In this document: piece by piece, positions 7,244-14,640 of the stretch
How the letters are laid out: every line of letters begins with the position of its first letter
Position numbering within the stretch: the stretch's first letter is position 1
Source of the DNA: Methanobrevibacter sp.
Lineage (GTDB): Archaea; Methanobacteriota; Methanobacteria; Methanobacteriales; Methanobacteriaceae
Assembly: GCA_009777005.1 (NCBI GenBank)
Contig: WRMT01000010.1
Span: 1-21,427 of the forward strand
Length of the DNA: 21,427 nucleotides
Reading direction: 5' to 3'
Position numbers and translations under genes: made by a program
The notes under the pieces: generated by a model
Database searches by the model: none
Seen by the model: the letters and a program-made list of their open reading frames with translations, nothing else
What the model was told of the DNA's origin: nothing

Positions 7244-7620
7244 TTAATATAGTATTTTACTTAATGCATATAATAAATAAATTTTTTATAGATAATTCTA
7301 AAAATCTTTTAAATTAAATTTAAAATGATTATAAAGATTATTATAAAGAAATATTTTTTTATAAATGTTAAAAAAATTTTGTAATTTACTATACTTTTTA
7401 TTAAATTAAATAATTTTAATGGAAATAATTGAATTTATTTATTTTTTTATTAAGGTTTTTAATAATTATAATGAATGTAATTGGGTTTATTTATTTTTTT
7501 ATTAAGGTTTTTAATAATTTTAATGGAAATAATTGAATTTATTTATTTTTCATTATTAGAAGTATTTTTTTATTATTAGTAAATTATTTTGTATAATTAG
7601 TAAGGAAATGATGATTTAAT
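7227..7620. other. AT-rich spacer between rps9 and rpoN
   Basis: There is no gene. The first 180 bases are low-complexity A and T. The three-copy 52 bp repeat at 7409-7555 follows, annotated separately. The last 60 bases lead into rpoN with AAGGAAATGATGAT as a modest ribosome binding region. Confidence 0.5.
7409..7555. repeat. Tandem repeat, 3 x 52 bp
   Basis: Copies start at 7409, 7461 and 7513 (the last partial). Each has AATAATT(T/A)TAATG, a central ATTG(A/G)(A/G)TTTATTTATT, then a run of six or seven T and ATTAAGGTTTTT. Copies 1 and 3 agree better with each other than with copy 2, which carries several substitutions. Confidence 0.75.
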
Positions 7621-7791
7621 ATGATTCCTGTACGTTGTATAAGCTGTGGAAAACCAGTTTCTGCATTTTTTGATGAATATCAAGCTAGAATGGCTGAAAA
7701 TGAAGATCCAAAAGTTATTTTAGATGATATGGGCATTAAAAGATATTGCTGCAGAAGAATGCTAATTTCTCATGTGGAAACATGGGAGTAA
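7621..7791 (+). CDS. rpoN: DNA-directed RNA polymerase subunit N (Rpo10)
   Basis: This 56-residue gene encodes the archaeal homologue of Rpb10, a zinc-binding subunit in the D-L-N-P assembly platform of RNA polymerase. The translation starts MIPVRCISCGKPVSAFFDEY and ends RYCCRRMLISHVETWE. The atypical CxxC...CC zinc site is intact (C6, C9, C43, C44). The length is slightly under the usual 60-75 residues, but both ends match the family. It sits between rps9 and rpoK as in many archaea, 107 bases before rpoK. It is distinct from the bacterial sigma-54 gene that shares the symbol. Confidence 0.95.
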   Translation: MIPVRCISCGKPVSAFFDEYQARMAENEDPKVILDDMGIKRYCCRRMLISHVETWE

Positions 7792-7898
7792 CTATGTGAT
7801 CAATTGTAAATAGTTATAAGATTGATTTTCTATTAAATAATTCGTTTAAATTTTATAAAAATAATTTTAGTTTTGATTAACTAAAATAAGGGATTTAT

Positions 7899-8081
7899 AT
7901 GGCAACAAAAAAATTAACAAGATTTGAAAAAGCTAGAATTCTTGGTGCGAGGGCTCTTCAATTATCTATGGGTGCTAGACCTTTAGTTAAAGTTTCAAAA
8001 TCTATTGATCCAATTGATATAGCTACATTGGAACTTGAAAAAAAAGTTTTACCTTTAAGTGTTAGAAAAGGAGATAAATAA
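7899..8081 (+). CDS. rpoK: DNA-directed RNA polymerase subunit K (Rpo6)
   Basis: The 60-residue protein is archaeal RpoK, the homologue of bacterial omega and eukaryotic Rpb6, which clamps the largest subunit during assembly. It shows the conserved core LTRFEKARILGARALQLSMGARPLV (about residues 6-30) followed by IDIATLELEKKVLPLSVRK. The length is typical. AAGGGAT lies upstream of the ATG. A 476 bp gene-free spacer follows, so transcription of enolase is probably initiated separately. Confidence 0.95.
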   Translation: MATKKLTRFEKARILGARALQLSMGARPLVKVSKSIDPIDIATLELEKKVLPLSVRKGDK

Positions 8082-8390
8082 CCAGATATCATCTACATTT
8101 AATCTATTAAACTAGTAATCAGATAATATCTTAATAATTTTAACTTTAAAGATGTAATTTACATAATCTTAATAATTATCGTGATTATTATTTCTAATAA
8201 TTATCTCATTATTCTATTAATGATTATTATATGTTATTTGTTTATTATAATCTAAATTTATAATATGGTAATCAATACAGTAAATTATTTATCACTAATT
8301 AATAAAAATTAAATCATTATTTTAAAATTTATTATTAAATTTTTAAAGAAATTAATTGTGAATTTGTAAACAAATTAATAGTGAATTTAT

Positions 8391-8416
8391 TTATTAGCTT
8401 ATTTTTAAGCTAATAA
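8391..8416. promoter_or_regulatory. Perfect 11 bp hairpin, 4-base loop
   Basis: TTATTAGCTTA (8391-8401) is exactly complementary to TAAGCTAATAA (8406-8416) around TTTT. It lies about 140 bases upstream of enolase and more than 300 past rpoK. It could be a transcript end, a leader hairpin or a protein-binding palindrome. The sequence does not decide between them. Confidence 0.45.
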
Positions 8417-8545
8417 TAACTTAAAATCATAAATTTTATAAATAATCATATTAAATATCATACTACAGAAAATCTATAAATCAAACTCTCATTTTTTAAA
8501 GATTTATCAATCTCATTATAGATTATTTAGTAATAAAACGCTTTT

Positions 8546-8551
8546 GAGGTG
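8546..8551 (+). promoter_or_regulatory. Shine-Dalgarno GAGGTG deciding the enolase start
   Basis: GAGGTG is a strong match to the archaeal anti-Shine-Dalgarno sequence. It includes the in-frame GTG at 8549, which therefore cannot be the start. Six T follow, then TTG at 8558, the only start codon at proper spacing. Confidence 0.75.
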
Positions 8552-8557
8552 TTTTTT

Positions 8558-9808
8558 TTGGATAGTGTTATAGAAGACGTCCGCGTAAGAAAAATTTTAG
8601 ACAGTAGAGGAAATCCTACTGTAGAAGTAGATGTAATAACATGGAATGGTTTTGGTAGAGCTGCAGCTCCAAGTGGTGCAAGTACTGGATCTCGTGAAGT
8701 TGTTGCTTTTCCAGATGGAGGAGTTGACAAGATTATAAGTGAGGTTGAAGATGTAATTTCAACAGAACTTATTGGAATGGATGCTGAAGATTTATCAGAC
8801 ATTGATTTTGTTTTAAAAGAAGTGGATGGTACGGATAATTACTCAGCTATAGGGGGAAATACAACTGTAGCGGTTTCTATGGCTGTAGCTAAAGCAGCAG
8901 CAGCTTCATTTAATTTACCACTTTACAGATTCTTAGGTGGAAATTTTAAAAACGAGATTCCTTATCCTTTAGGAAATATGATGAATGGTGGAGCTCATGC
9001 AGGTATTAATGCTCCAGATATTCAAGAATTTTTAGTGGTTCCAACCACAGCAGAAAATATTTCTGAGGCAGTATTTGCCAACTCTAAAGTTCATAAAAAA
9101 TTAAAAGAACTTATCCAAACTAAAGATTCTAATTTCACTGGTGGTAAAGGTGATGAAGGTGGATGGGTTCCAAATATATCTAATATCACTGCTTTGGAAA
9201 TTCAAGCTCAAGCATGTGAAGACATTGGAGATGAATTAGGTATTATTATAAAACCTTCTCTTGACATGGCAGCATCTGAAATTTGGGATGAAAAGCAAAA
9301 AAAATATGTTTATGCTCAAGATAATATCTCAAGAGATACTGGTGAGCAAATTGAATTTGTTAAAGATATAATTGAAACATATGGAATGTTTTATGTTGAA
9401 GATCCTTTTGATGAATCAGATTTCACTGGATTTGCTGAGTTAACTTCTCTTGTTGGAGATAAATGTTTGATTTGTGGTGATGATATATTTGTTACAAATA
9501 AAGAAATATTAGCTGAAGGAATAAAAATGAAAGCAGCTAATGCTATCATAATAAAACCAAATCAAATAGGTTCTTTATCTGCAACTTATGAAACTGTTAA
9601 ATTAGCTAAAGAAAATGATATTCATCCTGTTGTATCTCATAGATCTGGTGAAACTTCTGATGAAACTATTGCTCATTTAGCTGTTGCATTTTCAGCTCCG
9701 TTAATAAAAACTGGAGCATTAGGTGGAGAAAGAATAGCTAAACTAAATGAATTGATTCGTATTGAAGAAGAGTTGTCTAATCCTGTAATGGCTAATATAC
9801 AACTTTAA
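8558..9808 (+). CDS. eno: Enolase (phosphopyruvate hydratase)
   Basis: The 416-residue enzyme interconverts 2-phosphoglycerate and phosphoenolpyruvate, in methanogens mainly for gluconeogenesis and biosynthesis. It begins with SVIEDVRVRKILDSRGNPTVE, the enolase N-terminal motif. The expected active-site residues are present: E200 in GKGDEGG, metal ligands D236, E281 and D308, and the catalytic lysine K333 in the signature IIIKPNQIGS. SHRSGETSDETIAHLAVA follows. The length is normal. TTG at 8558 is taken as the start because GAGGTG precedes it at ideal spacing. Placement between rpoK and a ferredoxin is the usual Methanobacteriales arrangement. Confidence 0.96.
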   Translation: MDSVIEDVRVRKILDSRGNPTVEVDVITWNGFGRAAAPSGASTGSREVVAFPDGGVDKIISEVEDVISTELIGMDAEDLSDIDFVLKEVDGTDNYSAIGGNTTVAVSMAVAKAAAASFNLPLYRFLGGNFKNEIPYPLGNMMNGGAHAGINAPDIQEFLVVPTTAENISEAVFANSKVHKKLKELIQTKDSNFTGGKGDEGGWVPNISNITALEIQAQACEDIGDELGIIIKPSLDMAASEIWDEKQKKYVYAQDNISRDTGEQIEFVKDIIETYGMFYVEDPFDESDFTGFAELTSLVGDKCLICGDDIFVTNKEILAEGIKMKAANAIIIKPNQIGSLSATYETVKLAKENDIHPVVSHRSGETSDETIAHLAVAFSAPLIKTGALGGERIAKLNELIRIEEELSNPVMANIQL

Positions 9809-9846
9809 ATAAAAATATTATTAATGAATCAAATGAATCTTTTTTA

Positions 9847-9966
9847 AGCATGGTAGTTTAGCTAGTGTTTTAAAGGGATTTTTTTAGCATGGTTAGTTTA
9901 GCTAGTGTTTTTAAGGGATTTTTTTTAGCATGGTTAGTTTAGCTAGTGTTTTTAAGGGATTTTTTA
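9847..9966. repeat. Tandem repeat, 3 x about 40 bp, after enolase
   Basis: Copies begin at 9847, 9886 and 9927. Each reads AGCATGGT(T)AGTTTAGCTAG, then TGTTTT(T)AAGGGATT and a run of seven or eight T. Copies 2 and 3 are nearly identical; copy 1 differs by small indels. The array fills most of the eno-ferredoxin spacer. Each unit ends in a T run of the kind used by archaeal terminators. Confidence 0.85.
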
Positions 9967-10035
9967 TAAATATAGTTAATTATCATTTAAATAATTTGTA
10001 TTATTTTATTAGATTTCCAAAGGTTAGGAGATATT

Positions 10036-10230
10036 ATGGTAAAAATAGAAATAGATCATGATAAATGTGAGAATTCGGATTGTGGAGAATGTGCAGATGT
10101 TTGCCCAATGGAGATTTTAGTACTTGAGGGGGACAAAATTGTAATTCAAAACAAAGAAGATTGTAGCTTATGTGAAGTGTGTATGGATGTATGTCCTCAA
10201 GAATGTGTAACTGTTGAGGATGATGATTAG
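10036..10230 (+). CDS. Small 2[4Fe-4S] ferredoxin
   Basis: The 64-residue protein is a two-cluster ferredoxin, a soluble one-electron carrier. Cysteine motif I is C11-x4-C16-x2-C19-x3-C23-P and motif II is C43-x2-C46-x2-C49-x3-C53-P, so all eight ligands for two clusters are present, plus an extra C57. The acidic tail VEDDD is typical of electron-transfer ferredoxins. The CENSDC spacing (four residues rather than two) occurs in many methanogen ferredoxins. TAGGAGATAT lies just upstream of the ATG. A ferredoxin between enolase and S2 is a recurring methanogen arrangement, but its partner cannot be told from the sequence. Confidence 0.93.
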   Translation: MVKIEIDHDKCENSDCGECADVCPMEILVLEGDKIVIQNKEDCSLCEVCMDVCPQECVTVEDDD

Positions 10231-10945
10231 ATTTTTGATTCATAATTGAGTGATTTAGTCTAATTAAATATTTATTTAGAGTTTACACAACTTCTTAAAA
10301 ATAATATTCATTTTCATACAGTTAATGATATTTTAATTCAAAAATTACTTAGCTTTTAATTATCTTTAATTTAGCTTTAATTTAATTCCATTGGAATTGC
10401 ATATTTTAAATCGATAATTGTTTAAAATTTAGTAATTTTAGAAAATTTCTTATATTATAAAATGAGGTCGTAGCACAATTCTATTTTGATGAACAAAATT
10501 AAAAAATTTTAATTATAATTAAATAAAATTTGATTTTCTAATTTTTTTTAAAATTTTTAATTTTTATTTATATCTTGTTGAACAAAAATTATTGTGCAAC
10601 AGCCTCAAAATTTAAAATATTTAAAATTATTTTTTTAAAATTAATTTAAATAATTTTAAATTAGATAAAATATTGATTATGGATAAAACTTACCATTAAA
10701 ACTATATTATAAGTGAATATTATTAAGTTTCACATTTTAACAAATATATGATAATCGAAAATTAGTATAGTGTATTATCATATTCTACATTTAATAATAT
10801 ATTTTTGATTAAATTTATCAATAATTTATCATTCATTATAAGCGAATCGTTATTTGCTTATTATTAACTTTATTAACTTTAAATCAGATATAAACTTTTA
10901 ATTATTATCAAATAAGGATAAATAAATAAAAAAGAAGGTGAAATT
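10231..10945. other. 715 bp spacer between ferredoxin and rps2
   Basis: No gene is seen. The middle is occupied by the MITE-like element at 10464-10606. The remainder is AT-rich. A TATA-like GATATAAAC at about 10887-10895 lies roughly 60 bases before rps2 and is a reasonable promoter candidate. AGAAGGTGAAA ends the spacer as the rps2 ribosome binding site. Confidence 0.5.
10464..10606. mobile_element. Probable MITE with terminal inverted repeats
   Basis: The left end GAGGTCGTAGCACAAT (10464-10479) and the complement of the right end, GAGGCTGTTGCACAAT (10606 back to 10591), match at 13 of 16 positions. Looser pairing (GAACAA/TTGTTC) continues inward. The 143 bp element is bounded by AAAAT on both sides (10459-10463 and 10607-10611), which fits a 5 bp target duplication. 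The interior is AT-rich, roughly self-complementary and non-coding. Ends of the CTGTTGCA kind resemble insertion sequence termini, so this is probably a non-autonomous derivative; the parent is not in the window. AAAAT could match by chance in AT-rich flanks. Confidence 0.6.
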
Positions 10946-11542
10946 TTGTCAGAGCTTTTAATACCATTAGAAAATTATTTAGCAGCTGGATTGCATATAG
11001 GAACACAACAAAAAACTAGTGACATGGAAAAATATATTTTTCGTGTAAGGTCTGATGGACTTTATGTTTTAGATATTAGAAAAACAAATGAAAGAATCAT
11101 TTCAGCAGCTAAATTCTTAGCTAAATATGATCCAGAAGATATTTTAGTAGTAGCTACACGACAATATGGTCAAGCACCAGTTAAAAAATTTGGAGAAATT
11201 ATTGGATGTAAAACTATTCCAGGAAGATTTATCCCTGGAACCTTAACCAATCCTAATTACAACAAATTCATAGAGCCAAAAATTATTGTTGTAACCGATC
11301 CAAGATCAGATTCTCAAGCTATTATTGAATCTAAACAGATTGGAGTTCCAATTGTAGGTTTATGTGATACTGAAAACTTACTTAGCACTGTTGATATTGT
11401 TGTTCCAGTGAATAACAAAGGGAGAAAAGCTATTGCTTTAGTTTACTGGCTATTAGCTAGACAAATTTTAAGAGAAAAAGAAATTATTGATGAATTTGAG
11501 GATTTGGATATTCCTGCAACTGATTTTGAACTTAAATTTTAA
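10946..11542 (+). CDS. rps2: Small ribosomal subunit protein uS2
   Basis: The 198-residue protein is archaeal S2 of the 30S subunit. It shows LENYLAAGLHIGTQQKT, then MEKYIFRVRSDGLYVLDIRKTNERI, the conserved S2 front. IPGRFIPGTLTNP and VTDPRSDSQAIIES follow, then VGLCDTENLLSTVDIVVPVNNKGRKA. The length is normal for archaea. The start is TTG at 10946, with GAAGGTGA a few bases upstream and no ATG or GTG alternative near the conserved N-terminus. In archaea this gene usually belongs to the RpoN-RpoK-Eno-S2 run, as here. Confidence 0.96.
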   Translation: MSELLIPLENYLAAGLHIGTQQKTSDMEKYIFRVRSDGLYVLDIRKTNERIISAAKFLAKYDPEDILVVATRQYGQAPVKKFGEIIGCKTIPGRFIPGTLTNPNYNKFIEPKIIVVTDPRSDSQAIIESKQIGVPIVGLCDTENLLSTVDIVVPVNNKGRKAIALVYWLLARQILREKEIIDEFEDLDIPATDFELKF

Positions 11543-11604
11543 TAATATATATTTTAAAAATATTATAAAAATTAAATTTTTTTAAAAATAATGATAAGAT
11601 TATA

Positions 11605-11735
11605 ATTTTTAATAATTGTCCAAATTTTTTTAAAGATTTTGATGATGTTATGATTTTTAATAATTGTCCAAATTTTTTTAAAGATTTTGATGATGTTATG
11701 ATTTTTAATAATTGTCCAAATTTTTTTAAAGATTT
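11605..11735. repeat. Tandem repeat, 3 x 48 bp
   Basis: Copies start at 11605, 11653 and 11701. Each has ATTTTTAATAATTGTCCAAA, then T7 AAAGATTTTGATGATG and TTATG. They are essentially identical, with the third cut short where the next array begins. The 48 bp period is 16 codons, which leaves a repetitive open frame on the - strand. Confidence 0.9.
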
Positions 11736-11877
11736 TTTAATCAAATCATTTTTTTAAATTAGTTTATCAAGTTGTTTGCTGTGATTTTTTAATCAAATCA
11801 TTTTTTTAAATTAGTTTATCAAGTTGTTTGCTGTGATTTTTTAATCAAATCATTTTTTTAAATTAGTTTATCAAATT
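11731..11877. repeat. Tandem repeat, 3 x 52 bp
   Basis: Copies start at 11731, 11783 and 11835. Each has GATTTTTTAATCAAATCA, T7 AAATTAGTTTATCAA and GTTGTTTGCTGT. The first two are identical; the third diverges at its end (TCAAATTATTT). This array abuts, and slightly overlaps, the 48 bp array, sharing the GATTTT junction. Confidence 0.9.
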
Positions 11878-11916
11878 ATTTATCCATATACCTAGGGTAT
11901 TGTTTAATTATTCATG

Positions 11917-12777
11917 ATGATACGAAAACCAACTGTTGCTGGATTATTTTATGATAATAATCCAGAAGATTTAAAAAAAACTATAGAAAATTGTTTTACC
12001 CATGAATTAGGTCCTGGAAAAATTCCAACATTAGCTACACATAATGAAAATTCATCAAAAGATTGCAAGATTTATGGTGCAATAGCTCCCCATGCAGGAT
12101 ATACTTATTCTGGACCAGTAGCTGCTCATGCATATTATCAATTAGTTGAAAAAGGATTTCCAGAAACATTTATAATTCTTTGTCCTAATCATACTGGCAT
12201 GGGAACTGGTGTTTCTATATTTTATGAAGGAAGTTGGGAAACTCCTTTAGGAAACATTAAAATTGATGAAAAATTTTCAAAAGAGTTAATAAAAACTTCT
12301 GAAATTATTGATCCTGATTTTTCAGCTCATTTGAAGGAACATAGCTGTGAAGTTCATTTACCCTTTTTGCAATACTTTTCAAATGATTTTAAAATAGTTC
12401 CAATAACTATGTGGATGCAAGATATTACAAGTTCTGAAGAGGTAGCTAAAGGAATTGTTAAAGTAGCTAAAAGCTTAAAAACTTCTATTTCAATTATTGC
12501 AAGTACAGATTTAACCCATTATGCTCCTTATGAAATAGCTACTAAACAAGATGATTTAATTTTAGGTGAAATAGCTAAAATGGATGAAAATGAATTATTA
12601 GAAGATATTGAAAACTTTAACATTTCTATGTGTGGTTATGGTCCTACAATAGCTACTATAAAGGCTACAAGAGAACTTGGTGCAAATAAATGCAATATAT
12701 TAAAGTATGCTACAAGTGGAAATATTTCAGGAGACTTGAGTTCTGTAGTAGGTTATTGCTCTGGAATTTTCATATAA
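11917..12777 (+). CDS. MEMO family protein (AmmeMemoRadiSam system protein B-like)
   Basis: The 286-residue protein belongs to the MEMO1 family, whose fold resembles extradiol dioxygenases and LigB. The biochemical role in archaea is not established; genomic links to radical SAM and AMMECR1 proteins gave rise to the AmmeMemoRadiSam name. MIRKPTVAGLFYDNNPEDL is the family N-terminus. The metal ligands known from human MEMO1 (two His and one Cys) correspond to H59 in APHAGYTYSGPVA, H92 in CPNHTGMG and C239 in SMCGYGP, so the metal site looks intact. ATG at 11914 and at 11917 are both possible; 11917 gives the usual MIRKP start. There is no clear Shine-Dalgarno. Placement between S2 and mevalonate kinase is common in methanogens. 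Confidence 0.92.
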   Translation: MIRKPTVAGLFYDNNPEDLKKTIENCFTHELGPGKIPTLATHNENSSKDCKIYGAIAPHAGYTYSGPVAAHAYYQLVEKGFPETFIILCPNHTGMGTGVSIFYEGSWETPLGNIKIDEKFSKELIKTSEIIDPDFSAHLKEHSCEVHLPFLQYFSNDFKIVPITMWMQDITSSEEVAKGIVKVAKSLKTSISIIASTDLTHYAPYEIATKQDDLILGEIAKMDENELLEDIENFNISMCGYGPTIATIKATRELGANKCNILKYATSGNISGDLSSVVGYCSGIFI

Positions 12778-13179
12778 GAATTGTTCAGTATATTTAGCAA
12801 AAATGTTAATAACAAAAGACAAAAAAATAATTCAAAGATATAAATCAGAATTCAAAAAAAATATAAAATAAGAACTTAAATAATTAAAACAATATTATTT
12901 TGATCTATTTTTTAAATTTACAGATTGATTAATAGATGTTGAAACAAAATATTCTTATAAATTTATATATTTAATTATTAAGGTATTTTATTGTTTATTA
13001 ATGAAATTTATCCTGATTTAATATATTTAAATAATTAAGAAAGTTTATTAATACTTACAATTAGCTATACTATTCATTATTAATAGAATATGAAAAAAAT
13101 TATTAAATTAGGTTTATAAGCTTAATAGTAATTATAAAATATTGATTTAACAAGTTTAATAGTAATTTTCAGTGATACA
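12778..13179. other. AT-rich spacer between the MEMO gene and mevalonate kinase
   Basis: I see no convincing gene. A 22-codon ATG frame at about 12803-12871 is lysine-rich with no ribosome binding site and is discounted. A clean TATA-type TTTATATA lies at 12962-12969, about 210 bases before mvk, and a weaker TTTATAAG at 13113-13120. Near the gene, AGCTTAATAGTAATT and AGTTTAATAGTAATT form a direct repeat about 36 bp apart (13119-13167). Confidence 0.45.
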
Positions 13180-14142
13180 ATGGAATCAATAGCTTCAGCA
13201 CCAGGAAAAACAATTTTATTTGGAGAACACGCTGTTGTTTATGGTGAACCCGCTATTGCAGGAGCAGTTAATAGAAGAGCAACTGTTAAAATTAAAAAAA
13301 CTAATAATGATTTATCTATTTTAAAGTCTAAAGATTTAGGTTTTGAAGCTGAATTAGATACTAAAAAAAAAACATATATTTTAAAAAAAGGAAAACCAGG
13401 GATAATTCGATATATATTAGAGTCATTATCAAAAGTCCATAATCATTCCCCAATTGAAATAGATTTATCATTAGATATTCCTATTGGATCAGGTTTAGGT
13501 TCTTCTGCAGCAGTTACAGTAGCTACTTTAGCTGCTTTATATCAATATCATGGAAAAAAATTTAATAAGAAATTTTTAGCTAAACAAGCTCATCAAGTAG
13601 AGTTAAAAGTTCAAGGAATTGCAAGTCCATTAGATACTTCAATAAGCACTTTTGGTGGTTTGGTTTATCTTTCAAGAGATAAAAGAATAATTAAGTTTAA
13701 AAACTTATTGAATTCTTCATTTGTTATTGGATATACAATGAAATATGGCAATACTGGGAAAATGGTAAAATCAGTAAAAGCATTAAAAAACAAATATCCA
13801 AAAATTTTAAATCCAATTATAAAAACAATTGGTGAGATAACTGATGAAGCCAAACTAGCTATTGTACATAATGATAAAAATCGATTAGCTGAATTAATGA
13901 ATCTCAATCAAGGATTATTAGATTCAATTGGTGTAAATACTAATGAATTATCTAGAATGATTTATATTTCAAGAAAATATGGAGCTATTGGTTCTAAATT
14001 AACAGGTGCTGGTGGTGGAGGAAGTATAATTGCATTTTGCCCTGGGAAAGAAAATCAAGTTTTTCGAATATTGAGCAAATATGATAATGCAATTAAAGTA
14101 AACTTTTCTAGAGAAGGAGTTCTTTATAGAACTAACAAATAA
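13180..14142 (+). CDS. mvk: Mevalonate kinase
   Basis: The 320-residue GHMP kinase phosphorylates mevalonate to mevalonate 5-phosphate, the first kinase step of the archaeal isoprenoid route. The three GHMP motifs are intact: PGKTILFGEHAVVYGEPAIA (residues 8-27), PIGSGLGSSAAV (about 101-112, the ATP loop) and KLTGAGGGGSIIAF (about 273-286). The likely catalytic aspartate is D152 in ASPLDTSISTFGG and the partner lysine is K10. The length is typical. The ribosome binding site is weak, AGTGAT at 13171-13176. It heads the run mvk-ipk-fni-RNase J-idsA, and the mevalonate-phosphate decarboxylating steps lie outside the window. Confidence 0.96.
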   Translation: MESIASAPGKTILFGEHAVVYGEPAIAGAVNRRATVKIKKTNNDLSILKSKDLGFEAELDTKKKTYILKKGKPGIIRYILESLSKVHNHSPIEIDLSLDIPIGSGLGSSAAVTVATLAALYQYHGKKFNKKFLAKQAHQVELKVQGIASPLDTSISTFGGLVYLSRDKRIIKFKNLLNSSFVIGYTMKYGNTGKMVKSVKALKNKYPKILNPIIKTIGEITDEAKLAIVHNDKNRLAELMNLNQGLLDSIGVNTNELSRMIYISRKYGAIGSKLTGAGGGGSIIAFCPGKENQVFRILSKYDNAIKVNFSREGVLYRTNK

Positions 14143-14146
14143 TCAA

Positions 14147-14300
14147 TCTTTATAGATTTAAAAGAATTTTACTAAATAAAAAATGAATTAATAAGGAATT
14201 AACAAAAATAATTTATCTTTTATAGATTTAAAAGAATTTTACTAAAATAGAAACACAATTAATAAAGAATTTATCTTTTATGAATTTTAAAGAATTATAG
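14147..14300. repeat. Imperfect tandem repeat after mvk
   Basis: Copies begin at about 14147, 14217 and 14275. The first two share TATAGATTTAAAAGAATTTT and the following ACTAAA exactly, 70 bp apart, then an AATTAATAA(A/G)GAATT segment. The third is a shorter, more diverged copy (ATGAATTTTAAAGAATTATAG). Confidence 0.6.
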
Positions 14301-14528
14301 TGAATTGTAAATTTATTTTTATAAAAATTTAAATTTTTAATAAAATTTTAAGAAAAATAATATCTCTTTAAATTGTTTAAATATTAAATTAAATAATAAT
14401 TTTTCTTAAATTTAGATAAAAATAATTTTAATAATATTTTTAATAAAAATGGAGTAAATAATAGTTTTTATTAATAAAATAATTACTTTAAATAAATGTA
14501 TAAATAATAAAAACTTTGTTTTTAAACT

Positions 14529-14640
14529 TTGAAAAAATCTTTGATTTTTCAATGTTAGAAAATCTTCGTTTTTCTAAACTTATAAAAATAAAGAAAATCA
14601 ACGATTTTCTAACTTGAGGAAATAAAAAATTTCTTCAAGT
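14529..14640. repeat. Cluster of four hairpins upstream of ipk
   Basis: Four stem-loops stand in a row. (A) 14529-14552 pairs TTGAAAAA with TTTTTCAA, plus TC/GA next to the loop, with one bulged A. (B) 14555-14577 pairs TTAGAAAA with TTTTCTAA. (C) 14592-14610 pairs AGAAAATC with GATTTTCT over AAC. (D) 14612-14640 pairs ACTTGAGGAAAT with ATTTCTTCAAGT, 12 pairs with one G-U. The left arm of B (TTAGAAAATC, 14555-14564) is also perfectly complementary to the right arm of C (14603-14612), so alternative folds exist. The function is unknown. Confidence 0.6.

Larger units (their letters stand above)
8082..8557. other. AT-rich spacer between rpoK and enolase
   Basis: No gene is visible. The most structured part is 8351-8416. 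There, ATTAATTGTGAATTT and ATTAATAGTGAATTT form a direct repeat about 24 bp apart, a small AATTTG/CAAATT hairpin lies at 8361-8376, and an 11 bp perfect hairpin follows at 8391-8416. The spacer ends with the enolase ribosome binding site. Confidence 0.5.
11543..11916. other. Spacer of two tandem arrays between rps2 and the MEMO gene
   Basis: The spacer is almost entirely built of the two arrays annotated at 11605-11735 and 11731-11877. The remaining 40 bases hold ATACC-TAG-GGTAT (11888-11900), a 5 bp inverted repeat just upstream of the MEMO start. No clear ribosome binding site is visible. A 70-residue frame on the - strand (11532-11744) is only the 48 bp array read in register and is not called a gene. 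Confidence 0.55.

Noticed and set aside
8527..8802. 91-residue - strand frame overlapping the start of enolase
   Set aside because: Antisense shadow of a strongly conserved gene, with no ribosome binding site and low-complexity serine/threonine-rich translation. Similar shadows over cmk, rpoD, rpl18e, mvk and ipk were dismissed for the same reason.
10464..10606. Inverted repeat read as an intrinsic terminator or riboswitch
   Set aside because: The arms lie at the ends of a 143 bp AT-rich segment flanked by AAAAT and resemble transposon ends; the loop is too large for a terminator.
11532..11744. 70-residue repetitive frame on the - strand after rps2
   Set aside because: It is produced by the 48 bp array, whose period is a multiple of three. 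The translation is three copies of one lysine/leucine-rich segment with no ribosome binding site.
9847..11877. Possible CRISPR array
   Set aside because: Copies are directly adjacent without variable spacers, number only three, and differ in sequence between spacers; there are no cas genes.
12803..12871. 22-codon ATG frame after the MEMO gene
   Set aside because: Lysine- and isoleucine-rich as expected from A/T DNA, no ribosome binding site, no family.
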